From Rubritepida sp. (GTDB taxonomy: Bacteria; Pseudomonadota; Alphaproteobacteria; Acetobacterales; Acetobacteraceae), in contig JAQGHY010000208.1 of NCBI GenBank assembly GCA_028291455.1, positions 1 through 35,842 of the forward strand: a stretch of 35,842 bases of DNA. Reading direction: 5' to 3'. This document shows positions 25,143 through 32,205 of this stretch, piece by piece. Each line of letters begins with the position of its first letter. Position 1 is the stretch's first letter. Below the pieces are notes generated by a model. The model worked only from the letters and a program-made list of their open reading frames with translations. It was not told the origin of the DNA and did no database searches. A program made the translations under genes and the position numbers.

Positions 25143-26030
25143 ATGCCCGTCCCGTTATCCAAGGCTTCGATCGCCATCGATTCCTCTGCCGACCGCGACC
25201 GCGGCGACGGCGTGCATGAGGTCGCCGCGGATATCGCCTACCTGCGACTTGCCATCGTCAACGTGGCCTTTCTCGGCCTCTCCGGGGCGGGCGACCGCGG
25301 CTGGGTTCTCGTCGATGCCGGCATCCCCGGAACCAAGGCCATGATCACCCGCGCCGCCGAGGCACGCTTCGGGGCCGGGGCGAGGCCTGCGGCGATCCTG
25401 CTCACGCATGGGCATTTCGACCATGTGGGCGTGCTGGAGAGTCTGGCGGAGGAATGGGATGCACCCGTCTTCGCCCACCCGCTGGAGCATCCCTACCTCA
25501 CCGGAACCGCCTCCTACCCACCGCCCGATCCCGCGGTGGGCGGTGGGTTGATGAGCGCGCTTTCACCACTCTTTCCCCGCAGCCCGATCGACCTCGGTCT
25601 GCGTCTGAACAGCCTCGAAGAGGACGGCTCCGTCCCCTTCCTGCCAGGCTGGCGCTGGCTTCCCACGCCGGGCCACAGCGTCGGGCACGTCTCCTTCTGG
25701 CGCGACGCGGACAAGGCGCTGCTATCGGGCGACGCCTTCATCACGACGCGGCAGGAATCCGCCTATGGGGCGATTTCCCAGGCACCGGAGATGCACGGCC
25801 CGCCGGCCTATTTCACGGTCGATTGGGACGCGTCGCGCGATTCCGTCCGCAGCCTCGCCGCCCTCGAGCCCGAACTGGTGGTGACGGGCCATGGCCGGGC
25901 CATGCGAGGGAGCGAGATGCGTGCCGCGCTGCACCTTCTCGCCCAGGATTTCGACAGCCTCGCGAGGCCCTCGCAAGGGGTCTACCTGGACCGGCCGGCG
26001 CGGGCGGCGGACGGGACCGCCTACCTCTGA
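25143..26030 (+). CDS. MBL-fold metallo-hydrolase
   Basis: 295 residues with AGGAG upstream of the ATG. The metal site of the metallo-beta-lactamase fold is complete: His89-x-His91-x-Asp93-His94 in THGHFDHVG, a third His in TPGHSVGHVSFW, the bridging Asp in LLSGDAFIT and the last His in VVTGHGRAM. The spacing is that of glyoxalase II-like and quinolinase-like hydrolases rather than true beta-lactamases. No signal peptide is seen, so it should be cytosolic. The order of motifs, with a 60-residue insert rich in Pro and Leu (residues 120-170), gives no specific substrate. It is the first gene of the accessory segment between the two aqpZ/NTF2 copies. The next frame is 111 bases downstream. Confidence 0.9.
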   Translation: MPVPLSKASIAIDSSADRDRGDGVHEVAADIAYLRLAIVNVAFLGLSGAGDRGWVLVDAGIPGTKAMITRAAEARFGAGARPAAILLTHGHFDHVGVLESLAEEWDAPVFAHPLEHPYLTGTASYPPPDPAVGGGLMSALSPLFPRSPIDLGLRLNSLEEDGSVPFLPGWRWLPTPGHSVGHVSFWRDADKALLSGDAFITTRQESAYGAISQAPEMHGPPAYFTVDWDASRDSVRSLAALEPELVVTGHGRAMRGSEMRAALHLLAQDFDSLARPSQGVYLDRPARAADGTAYL

Positions 26031-26141
26031 AGCGCAGGCCTCGCCTGCCGGGTTGAAGCAGGTGCTGGCCACCGCGCAGCAGCAGGTTTTCGCGCAAACC
26101 TCCGGCGCTTCCAGGCGTTCTCCGATCGGAAGGAGATTGCA

Positions 26142-26336
26142 ATGTCATCCAAAGCTCATCCACCTCCAGTACCGCCGGCCAATCGCTCGCCACAGGAGCG
26201 GGGGAAGCGTGGCCCCGGCGGGCCGGATCCTCGCTCCGACCACGGCAAGGCCAGCGAGCCCGGCCCGGATCGGGACAGCGGGACCGATGCGGTCGCGCCC
26301 AACACCCATCACCCCGGTTATCAGCAGGACCGATAA
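26142..26336 (+). CDS. Hydrophilin-like disordered protein 1 (64 aa)
   Basis: 64 residues behind an excellent AAGGAGA Shine-Dalgarno with a 7-base spacer, which argues for real translation. The protein has no Leu, Ile, Phe, Trp or Cys and a single Tyr, and is dominated by Pro, Gly, Asp, Ser and Arg, so it should be fully disordered. That composition resembles hydrophilins, the glycine-rich, very hydrophilic proteins induced by osmotic stress and drying. No family match is recognised, so this is a compositional description only. The second tiny gene starts 2 bases after its stop. Neighbours include a manganese catalase and a Crp/Fnr regulator. Confidence 0.65.
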   Translation: MSSKAHPPPVPPANRSPQERGKRGPGGPDPRSDHGKASEPGPDRDSGTDAVAPNTHHPGYQQDR

Positions 26337-26338
26337 GC

Positions 26339-26548
26339 ATGACCCAGCGGAACAAGGACCAGAAAAGCGTTCACTCCGGCGGCCCAGGTAGCAGCCATCA
26401 GGGCGGCAACCACGGCGAGACGCATCGGAGCGAAGGCGAGGTCAAACCCGGCGCCCCCACCAACGGCGAGCGCAGCCATGTCTCGGGCGGGGGCGGCGAG
26501 CGCGATTCCCACCATACGCACGATCCCAAACCAAGAGCTAGAGCGTGA
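26339..26548 (+). CDS. Hydrophilin-like, His/Gly-rich disordered protein 2 (69 aa)
   Basis: 69 residues starting 2 bases after the preceding stop, with AGGAC overlapping the end of gene 1 as a possible Shine-Dalgarno. Apart from the start Met it has no Leu, Ile, Phe, Trp, Tyr, Met or Cys. It is rich in Gly, Ser, Glu and Arg and has eight His, including HHTH near the end and the SVSGGGG-like SHVSGGGGER segment. It should be disordered; the histidines might bind metal, which is a guess. The pair with gene 1, same style and nearly same length, suggests a two-gene unit. No family is recognised. Confidence 0.6.
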   Translation: MTQRNKDQKSVHSGGPGSSHQGGNHGETHRSEGEVKPGAPTNGERSHVSGGGGERDSHHTHDPKPRARA

Positions 26549-26599
26549 TCGCCGCGGGCTGAATCAGCCGGAGGCGTGAATTACGCGTCAAAGAACAAC

Positions 26600-26631
26600 C
26601 CAGAGCTTTTCCCGCTCGCGAAAAACTCTGG
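26600..26631. promoter_or_regulatory. 12-bp inverted repeat in the leader of the alpha/beta hydrolase
   Basis: CCAGAGCTTTTC and GAAAAACTCTGG are complementary except at one position and are separated by 8 bases. The right arm ends 25 bases before the chosen ATG (26657). It could be an operator for a dimeric regulator or an mRNA hairpin. The lack of a T-run on the plus strand argues against a terminator for the small upstream genes. Confidence 0.5.
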
Positions 26632-26656
26632 ACCGACCGTCGGCGAAGGCAGTGGC

Positions 26657-27643
26657 ATGGCAAAACGCATCTGGATGATCGCGGCGGGCGCGCTCGGCGC
26701 CGCCGGCGCTCTCGGCGTCGCGAACGTGCTCGGCGCGCGGAGCGCGGAGCGCCGCTATCCGCCGGAGGGCCGCTTCCTGGAAATCGACGGCGTCCGGCTC
26801 CACTACACCGACGAGGGTCAAGGGCAGCCCATCGTCCTGCTGCACGGCAACGGCGCCATGGTCGAGGATTTCACCCTCAGCGGCCTGCCCGCAGCCCTGG
26901 CGCCCCGCTGCCGCGTGCTGGCCTTCGACCGGCCCGGCTTCGGCCACAGCACGCGGCCGCGCGATCGCCGCTGGACCGCCACGGCACAGGCGGCGCTGCT
27001 GCATGCCGCGCTGCGCGCCTTGGGCATCGAGCGCCCCGTCCTCGTCGGTCATTCCTGGGGGGCGTCGGTGGCGATTTCCTTCGCCCAGGAATATCCGGAC
27101 GATGCGGCGGCGATCGTCCTGATCTCCGGCTACTACACGCCGAAATGGCGGCCTGACCTGGTGATGGGATCCGTAGGTGCGCTCCCGGTCATCGGCCCCA
27201 TCCTGAACCACACGATTTTTCCGGTGCTGAACCGGCTGCTCGCGCCGCTGGCGCTGCGCCACCTCTTTGCGCCGAACGAGGTTCCTGCCTCCTTCAAGGC
27301 GGGGTTCCCGCTGGCGCTGGCGTTGCGGCCTTCGCAGCTTGCTGCCACCTCCATGGATACCGCAAATATGAACGAGGCCGCGGCGACCTCGCGCAAGCGT
27401 CTGGGGGACATCACGGTCCCCGTCGTCATCGTGGCGGGTTCGGCCGATGCGGTCGTGGACCCCGAAGGTCACTCCCTGGCGCTGCATCGGTTGCTGCCGG
27501 GCAGCGTGATGCGATCCGTCGCGGACACCGGCCACATGGTCCACCAGACGGCGACCGACGACGTCCTCGCGGCTATCGACACGGCGATCGCCGCGGGATC
27601 CGCCGCGCATCCGGGAGGGGACGAACAGCGGGCGGGTGCGTGA
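26657..27643 (+). CDS. Membrane-anchored alpha/beta hydrolase
   Basis: 328 residues from the ATG at 26657; the GTG at 26576 in the ORF track would add 27 polar residues and run through the inverted repeat, so it is less likely. The N terminus IWMIAAGALGAAGALGVANVLGA is a hydrophobic segment that could be an uncleaved anchor or signal. The hydrolase fold follows: HYTDEGQGQPIVLLHGNGAM with the oxyanion HGNG, FDRPGFGHSTRP, nucleophile elbow GHSWGAS, acid in VAGSADAVVDPEG and base His in TGHMVH. This is the classic epoxide hydrolase/haloperoxidase-like layout. Substrate unknown. It lies between the small disordered proteins and the manganese catalase, both suggestive of stress physiology. Confidence 0.88.
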   Translation: MAKRIWMIAAGALGAAGALGVANVLGARSAERRYPPEGRFLEIDGVRLHYTDEGQGQPIVLLHGNGAMVEDFTLSGLPAALAPRCRVLAFDRPGFGHSTRPRDRRWTATAQAALLHAALRALGIERPVLVGHSWGASVAISFAQEYPDDAAAIVLISGYYTPKWRPDLVMGSVGALPVIGPILNHTIFPVLNRLLAPLALRHLFAPNEVPASFKAGFPLALALRPSQLAATSMDTANMNEAAATSRKRLGDITVPVVIVAGSADAVVDPEGHSLALHRLLPGSVMRSVADTGHMVHQTATDDVLAAIDTAIAAGSAAHPGGDEQRAGA

Positions 27644-27699
27644 CCATCGCGGCAGGCAGACGAAGGCCCGTCCTAGCCGTGGCGCCGGAGCAGCCAAGC

Positions 27700-27738
27700 A
27701 ATAAAACCTCCAATCATTTGTTATTGTTGTCTTTTATT
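27700..27738. promoter_or_regulatory. AT-rich regulatory stretch upstream of the Mn catalase gene
   Basis: A short AT-rich island stands out in GC-rich DNA. It contains nested inverted repeats, AATAAAA / TTTTATT outside and CAAT / ATTG inside. It is the likeliest place for the promoter or operator of the catalase gene about 100 bases downstream. A Crp/Fnr protein is encoded just beyond the catalase, but the exact TTGAT-N4-ATCAA box is not seen. Confidence 0.35.
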
Positions 27739-27807
27739 CCAGTTCTCGCAACTCGCGCTCCCCGCTCGCCGTTCCAGTCTCAGCTCGGCCAGAGGTCATG
27801 TACCTCG

Positions 27808-27833
27808 CCACATAGCCAGGCCACATAGCCAGG
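27808..27833. repeat. 13-bp perfect tandem duplication reaching the Shine-Dalgarno of the catalase gene
   Basis: CCACATAGCCAGG occurs twice head to tail. The final AGG of the second copy is part of AGGAG, the ribosome binding site of the Mn catalase gene (ATG at 27842). The first copy leaves a decoy AGG 13 bases upstream. Confidence 0.7.
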
Positions 27834-27841
27834 AGTGTTCC

Positions 27842-28714
27842 ATGTATTTTCTCGATAAGCGCCTTCAGTATCCGGTTCGGGTCGAAACGCCCGACCCTCT
27901 TTTCGCGCGCCAGCTCCAGCAGGCCATCGGTGGGGTCGAAGGCGAGATCCGCGTCTGCCTGCAGTACTTCTTCCAGGCATGGGGCGCCCGCGGTCCCGAC
28001 ACCAAGTACCGGGACATGCTCCTCCACACCGCCACCGAGGAAATCGGCCATATCGAGATGCTCGCGACCGCGGTGGCGATGAACCTCGAGGACGCGCCGC
28101 TGACCCTGCAGGAGAGCGCCGCCGAGGCTCACCCGGTGATCAACGCCGTCATGGGCGGCGAGCGGCCCCGGCACGTCGTGGAGGGGATGTTGCAGCAGCA
28201 CATGCTGTCCAGCGGCCTCGCGGCGATGCCGGTCAATTCGGACGGCATTCCCTTCGACTGCTCGCACGTCTACGCCAGCGGCAATCTCGCGGCCGACATG
28301 TATGCGAACGTCACCGCCGAGGCGACAGGCCGGACGCTCGCCGTGCGCCTCTACAACGCCGCCAAGGACCCCGGCATGAAGGACATGCTGGCCTTCCTCA
28401 TAGCGCGCGACACCATGCATCAGCAGCAATGGCTCGCAGCGATCGAGGAGTTGGGGGGCAAGGCCGCCCTGCCGATCCCCGACAGCTTCGATCAGTCGAT
28501 GGAGAATCGCGAGTTCAGCTACACCTACATGGCCAGCGGGATCGACGGCACGCCTCCTCCGGAGGGGCGCTTCACCTCGGGCCCGTCGCTCGATGGCAAG
28601 GGTCAGTTCAGCGTCATGCAGAACCAGCCGATGGGCCAGGTTCCCAACCTGGGGCCGGCGCGTGCGGGTTCGGGCGCGCAGGTGACGCAGATCCTGAAGA
28701 TGTCGTCGCTCTGA
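27842..28714 (+). CDS. Manganese catalase family protein
   Basis: 290 residues with an AGGAG ribosome site. The ferritin-like four-helix core and dimanganese ligands are visible: a Glu in GGVEGEIRVCLQYF (33 or 35), Glu67 and His70 in ATEEIGHIEML, Glu160 in VTAEATGRTLAVRLY, and His193 in ARDTMHQQQW. The start MYFLDKRLQYPVRVETPDPLFARQLQQAIGG is that of the family, and the C-terminal tail with PPPEGRFTSGPSLDGKGQF is typical of the proteobacterial and Bacillus spore-coat-like branch. The enzyme breaks down hydrogen peroxide without heme in the cytosol. Length is normal. It has its own leader and a strong terminator, and precedes a Crp/Fnr gene. Plant-associated and desiccation-prone alphaproteobacteria often carry it on accessory DNA. 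Confidence 0.95.
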   Translation: MYFLDKRLQYPVRVETPDPLFARQLQQAIGGVEGEIRVCLQYFFQAWGARGPDTKYRDMLLHTATEEIGHIEMLATAVAMNLEDAPLTLQESAAEAHPVINAVMGGERPRHVVEGMLQQHMLSSGLAAMPVNSDGIPFDCSHVYASGNLAADMYANVTAEATGRTLAVRLYNAAKDPGMKDMLAFLIARDTMHQQQWLAAIEELGGKAALPIPDSFDQSMENREFSYTYMASGIDGTPPPEGRFTSGPSLDGKGQFSVMQNQPMGQVPNLGPARAGSGAQVTQILKMSSL

Positions 28715-28741
28715 CCCGAGCCGGCGCCACCTTTCGGACCA

Positions 28742-28763
28742 GGCGAGGGCAAGCGCCCTCGCC
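28742..28763 (+). terminator. Hairpin terminator after the Mn catalase gene
   Basis: GGCGAGGGC and GCCCTCGCC form a perfect 9-base GC stem with an AAGC loop, 28 bases past the TGA stop. No T-run follows, so it is a stem-only candidate. The remaining bases to 28946 hold no gene; ATCGCGCG occurs twice there (28872, 28895), 23 bases apart, in the likely promoter of the Crp/Fnr gene. Confidence 0.6.
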
Positions 28764-28946
28764 GCCAGTAGCCGATCATCGCCTGCGCAGGCATGCAGGC
28801 GACCGGTGCCGGGGCGGAGCAATCGGTGAGGCCCGGCGCGTCCTGGCGACGATTATCCTTACAGGGCAAAGATCGCGCGGCATCATTGCTTGTTATCGCG
28901 CGTTAAGGCTGCCTCTCCATATCGCAGGGAAGGGGATGGCCCAACG

Positions 28947-29696
28947 ATGTTGAACCCCGTTAGCCGCAAATTCCGCAATTTCGTTCGCTTCTCGGAGGCC
29001 GAGGAGGTCGAGCTCGAACACCTCGTCTCGGCGCGACGATTCGTGCGCGGTCCCCGGGTCGAACTCGGTCCCCGCGCCGCCCTGCCGGACGGCCTGCACG
29101 TCGTCCTCGAGGGCTGGGCCTGTCACTACAAGGTGCTGCCCAACGGGCGCCGGCAGATCACCGCGCTGTGCCTGCCGGGCGACTTCTGCATGGATCGTGC
29201 ATCGGTGCTCCGGCAGGTTTGCCACTCCGTCGGTACCCTGACGGCTGTCACCTTTGCCCAGCTCAGCCTGTCCGCAGTCGACGAGCTTTCGGCCAACTAC
29301 CCGCGTATTTCGACCGCCTTGGCCTGGCAATCCGAGGTCCAGGCAGCCGTGCAGCGGGAGTGGGTCGTCAATCTGGGACAGCGGGGCGCCACCGAACGAA
29401 TGGCGCACCTGCTTTGTGAAATCCATATGCGCCTTTGGATGGTGGATCTGGCCGAACACGGTTCCTGCGAAATGCCCCTCACGCAGGCCGACCTCGCGGA
29501 AACCATGGGTCTCTCCGCCGTGCATGTGAACCGGGTTCTGCAGGAACTCCGCAGTGCCGGGCTGATCGTCCTGCGAGGGCGTACCCTGACCATCCCTAAC
29601 CTGGATGCCCTACGCGAAATCGCCATGTTCGACCCCGGCTACCTGCATGCCGAACGCGAGGGCCGGCACCTTGATGCGAATGAATGGGCCGCCTGA
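28947..29696 (+). CDS. Crp/Fnr family transcriptional regulator
   Basis: 249 residues from the ATG at 28947, preceded by GGGAAGGGGA. The N-terminal cyclic-nucleotide-binding-like barrel is seen in residues 20-130 (VLEGWACHYKVLPNGRRQITALCLPGDFC is the usual GxxxxxxxxxGxxxxxxxxxPGD pattern). The dimer helix follows, then ERMAHLLCEIHMRL. The C-terminal winged helix-turn-helix reads TQADLAETMGLSAVHVNRVLQELRSAGLI, near residues 175-205. There is no N-terminal cysteine cluster of Fnr type and no obvious heme motif; this is a common orphan group in alphaproteobacteria that responds to unknown signals. It may control the adjacent catalase or small-protein genes, which is inference. It ends 4 bases before the stop of the convergent oxidoreductase gene. 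Confidence 0.93.
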   Translation: MLNPVSRKFRNFVRFSEAEEVELEHLVSARRFVRGPRVELGPRAALPDGLHVVLEGWACHYKVLPNGRRQITALCLPGDFCMDRASVLRQVCHSVGTLTAVTFAQLSLSAVDELSANYPRISTALAWQSEVQAAVQREWVVNLGQRGATERMAHLLCEIHMRLWMVDLAEHGSCEMPLTQADLAETMGLSAVHVNRVLQELRSAGLIVLRGRTLTIPNLDALREIAMFDPGYLHAEREGRHLDANEWAA

Positions 29697-29700
29697 TGCT

Positions 29701-30663
29701 TCACCGTAGCGCGGGCAGCACCCGCGTTGCGAAGGTCTCGATGAAGGCCCGCTGATTGCGGTCCACCTGATGAAGCTGGACCTCGTCGAAACCCATCTCG
29801 GCGAGTTCGGCGAGGCGCCCGGCATGCCAGCCGGGATCGGCCGAGATCCACACCGACTGCCGCATGTCCTCGGGCCGAACGAACCGAGTGGCGATGTCGA
29901 ACTCCTCGGGCGTGCGGAGCTCCCAGTTCACATCCCCACCCAGCGCGTTCGTCCGCCACTGCTCATGCGCGCCGGCGAGCGCCTCCGCCTCGGTTGGGGC
30001 CCAGTTCAGCGTCACCTGCGCGATCATCCGCTTGCCCTCGCCGCCGCCACGGCGGAAGGCGGCGACCACGCGGCGCATCTGCTCGGGTTCCGCGGACACG
30101 GTCAGCAGCCCATCCGCCCAGGCGCCGACCGTCTCGGCCGTCGCCTCCGTCACGGCCGCGCCGAGGCGCGGCGGGGGCACGGCGGGCCGGCTGTAGAGCT
30201 TCGCGTCCACCACGGTCACGAGGCCACGATGCGTCACCGTCTCGCCGGCGAGGAGTGCGCGGATCACGGTGGCGCATTCGGCCAACCGGCGCGTGCGCAG
30301 CGGCTTCTCGGGCCAGGGCAGGCCGGTGATGTCCTCGTTCAGCCGCTGGCCGCTGCCCAAGGCGAGCCAGAAGCGGCCGGGGAACATCTCGCCGAGCGTG
30401 GCAGCACCCTGGGCGATCACTGCCGGGTGGTAGCGATAGCCGGGGGCCGAGATGACGCCCATGCCCAGCTTCGTCGTTGCCATGGCCGCACCGAGCCAGG
30501 ACCAGGCGAAGCCGGACTGGCCCTGTGCGGTGCCCCAGGGACGGAAGTGGTCCGACGACATGGCGCAGTCGAAGCCGGCGGCCTCGGCGGCCTGTGCGAG
30601 GGCCAGGAGCTCGGACGGCGGGAACTGCTCATGCGAGGCGTGGAAGCCGATGCGGAGGGACAT
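29701..30663 (-). CDS. LLM-class flavin-dependent oxidoreductase
   Basis: 320 residues from the ATG at 30663 (MSLRIGFHASHEQFPP), with AAAGGG upstream; the 30729 start in the track is less likely. The luciferase-like TIM barrel is recognised by AAEAAGFDCAMSSDHFRPWG near residue 25, LGMGVISAPGYRYHPAVIAQGAATLGEMFPGRFWLALGSGQRLNE near residues 65-110 and ETVGAWADGLLTVS. The family uses FMN or F420 to oxidise small molecules; this sub-branch resembles the TIGR03885-like non-F420 group found in proteobacteria. Its substrate is unknown. It is divergent from the HAD gene and converges on the Crp/Fnr gene. Confidence 0.88.
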   Translation of the reverse strand: MSLRIGFHASHEQFPPSELLALAQAAEAAGFDCAMSSDHFRPWGTAQGQSGFAWSWLGAAMATTKLGMGVISAPGYRYHPAVIAQGAATLGEMFPGRFWLALGSGQRLNEDITGLPWPEKPLRTRRLAECATVIRALLAGETVTHRGLVTVVDAKLYSRPAVPPPRLGAAVTEATAETVGAWADGLLTVSAEPEQMRRVVAAFRRGGGEGKRMIAQVTLNWAPTEAEALAGAHEQWRTNALGGDVNWELRTPEEFDIATRFVRPEDMRQSVWISADPGWHAGRLAELAEMGFDEVQLHQVDRNQRAFIETFATRVLPALR

Positions 30664-30772
30664 GGCCGCGAACCCTTTCTGTGAGTCGATGCAACTGCCG
30701 AAGCGGCCGATGGTTCGCAGGAAAGGCATCGCGATTTCGCGCGTCTAACCCTTCATATCAAAGGTGATTCTC

Positions 30773-31441
30773 TTGGCGAAGGCGGTCATCTTCGACGTCG
30801 ACGGTACGCTCATCGACAGCAACGACCTGCATGTCGGGGCGTGGGTGGAGACCTTCCGGCATTTCGGCCATGAGGTCGCGGCCGAGGCGGTACGGCCGCA
30901 TATCGGCAAGGGCGGGGACCAGCTCATGCCGGAGTTCCTGCCTGCCGAGATGATCGAGGAGCGGGGCGAGGAAATCACGGCGTTCCGCACGAGCCTTTTC
31001 CTGCGCGAGTACATGCCGCGGGCCGAGCCTTTCCCCGCGGTCCGCTCGCTCCTCGCCAGGCTTCGCGAGGCAGGGCAGCGCATCGCGCTGGCGTCATCCT
31101 CAAAGCCGGAGGAGCTGGAGCGCTCCATCGAGATCACCGGCATAGCCGATCTGATCGACACCACAACCAGCTCCGCCGATGCGGAGCATTCCAAGCCGTC
31201 CCCCGACATTTTCAGGGCGGCGCTCGAGCGGCTCGCTCCGTTGCAGGCGGCCGATGCCGTGGTCGTGGGCGACACGCCATATGATGCAGAGGCTGCGGGC
31301 AAGCTGGGCCTGCGGACCATCGGCCTGCTCTGCGGAGGTTTTCCGGAGACTTGGCTGCGGGACGCTGGTTGCATCGCCATCTATCGGGACGCGGCCCATC
31401 TCCTGGCGGAATTCGAAGCGTCGGCACTGGCCGGACCGTGA
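30773..31441 (+). CDS. HAD-superfamily hydrolase, phosphoglycolate-phosphatase-like
   Basis: 222 residues from the TTG at 30773. The track uses GTG at 30764, but AAAGGTGA around that GTG is a near-ideal Shine-Dalgarno placed 5 bases before the TTG, while nothing precedes the GTG. Either start keeps the domain whole. HAD motifs: I is FDVDGTLIDSN (nucleophile and acid Asp), II is ALASSSKPEE, III is the Lys in HSKPSPDIF, IV is VVVGDTPYDAEAA. The cap is helical (C1), as in phosphoglycolate phosphatases and beta-phosphoglucomutases. The substrate is probably a small phosphoester in the cytosol. It is the last complete gene before the truncated frame and the second aqpZ/NTF2 copy. Confidence 0.88.
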   Translation: MAKAVIFDVDGTLIDSNDLHVGAWVETFRHFGHEVAAEAVRPHIGKGGDQLMPEFLPAEMIEERGEEITAFRTSLFLREYMPRAEPFPAVRSLLARLREAGQRIALASSSKPEELERSIEITGIADLIDTTTSSADAEHSKPSPDIFRAALERLAPLQAADAVVVGDTPYDAEAAGKLGLRTIGLLCGGFPETWLRDAGCIAIYRDAAHLLAEFEASALAGP

Positions 31442-31544
31442 CGGTGGCCGCGGTGACCGGCTGGGCGCATCGGAGAACCGCAACAGCCATTCACGGCAGC
31501 TTGCACCATTGATCATCGCCTGAATGACGGGTGGGCTACAGTTC

Positions 31545-31907
31545 TCACATCCAAGAGCGGACGAGCCGCTGAACCGCAGCGCGGATCGCCTCATGCTCGT
31601 CCCATCGCCTCACCGTATAGGTAAAGCTGATCTGCATCGCCGCTTCACCCTCTGCAGTGGTCGTGGTCCCGCATTTCGGATCGGCCTCCGGGGTCTGGCA
31701 CTGCGTGAATTCCAGCGGAATGCCCTCGGCGTTGCTCCGAATGAAGATCCGGCGGTCGAGATTGAAGCCCGGCATGATCGGCGGCCCGAGCGTCGTGACT
31801 TCCCAGGCTTCGGTATAGCCGATCGGAGCCGGAAGCGGTGTGTAGGCCACGTTTTTGGCCTGGCGGGCCTGAGCCCTTCCCATTGCATCGCGCAGCAGCA
31901 TCGGCGT
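31545..31907 (-). CDS. Unrecognised protein, probably 5'-truncated at the duplication boundary
   Basis: The ORF track shows a 138-residue frame to 31961, but its first 18 residues are antisense to the aqpZ fragment. The part outside the duplication runs from about 31907 and could start at the ATG at 31901 ([14 protein letters not shown]). It has protein-like composition ([20 protein letters not shown], then [20 protein letters not shown]) and ends SWM-TGA. I do not recognise the family. No Shine-Dalgarno precedes 31901, and the frame abuts the repeat junction within 7 bases, so loss of its original 5' end is likely. It converges on the HAD gene; the 103 bases between hold nothing I can support. 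Confidence 0.45.
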   Translation of the reverse strand, partial: TPMLLRDAMGRAQARQAKNVAYTPLPAPIGYTEAWEVTTLGPPIMPGFNLDRRIFIRSNAEGIPLEFTQCQTPEADPKCGTTTTAEGEAAMQISFTYTVRRWDEHEAIRAAVQRLVRSWM

Positions 31908-32134
31908 GCGGCGACGGGCTTTGCGGGCATCCCCATCGGCCTGGTGCTGACGCTGATCCACCTGATCTCCATCCCGATCACCATACCTCGGTGAACCCGG
32001 CCCGCAGCACGGCGCCGGCGCTTTTCGCGGGGGGCGAGTATATCGGCCAGCTCTGGCTGTTCTGGCTGGCGCCGATCATGGGCGCGATGATCGCGGGCGT
32101 GCTGGCCCGCGTGCTCTACGACAAGCCGGAATGA
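31908..32134 (+). pseudogene. Truncated, frameshifted aqpZ fragment
   Basis: This matches codons 159-233 of the intact aqpZ at 23763. The copy starts abruptly in [12 protein letters not shown], has no start codon, and lacks the first NPA half. One A is lost near 31983 (ATCACCATACC against ATCACCAATACC), which shifts the frame and brings in a stop; the original frame resumes as [21 protein letters not shown] and ends LYDKPE. The remaining differences are mostly third-position changes, as expected of a once-functional gene. It cannot make a channel. It leads into copy B of the NTF2-like gene. Confidence 0.9.
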
Positions 32135-32205
32135 ACAACGCTTCCTCTCGGAGCAAGCCGTGTTAGCCTGACCTTGGCCGGGAAACACCGGCCCGGGAGG
32201 ACAAC

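Noticed and set aside
25031-26141. EcfG-type general stress promoter (GGAAC-N16/17-GTT) before the MBL and small disordered-protein genes
   Set aside because: A CGTT occurs near 26116 but no GGAAC lies at the required distance upstream.
27700-27738. Fnr/Crp box upstream of the Mn catalase
   Set aside because: Only loose CAAT/ATTG symmetry; the TTGAT-N4-ATCAA consensus is absent, so only a general regulatory region is listed.
31524-31994. 156-codon plus-strand frame covering the aqpZ fragment's start
   Set aside because: Chimera of antisense sequence and the aqpZ fragment up to its frameshift; no start site.
23763-32134. Insertion sequence or transposon behind the duplication
   Set aside because: No transposase, integrase, terminal inverted repeats or tRNA target were found at the edges of either copy.
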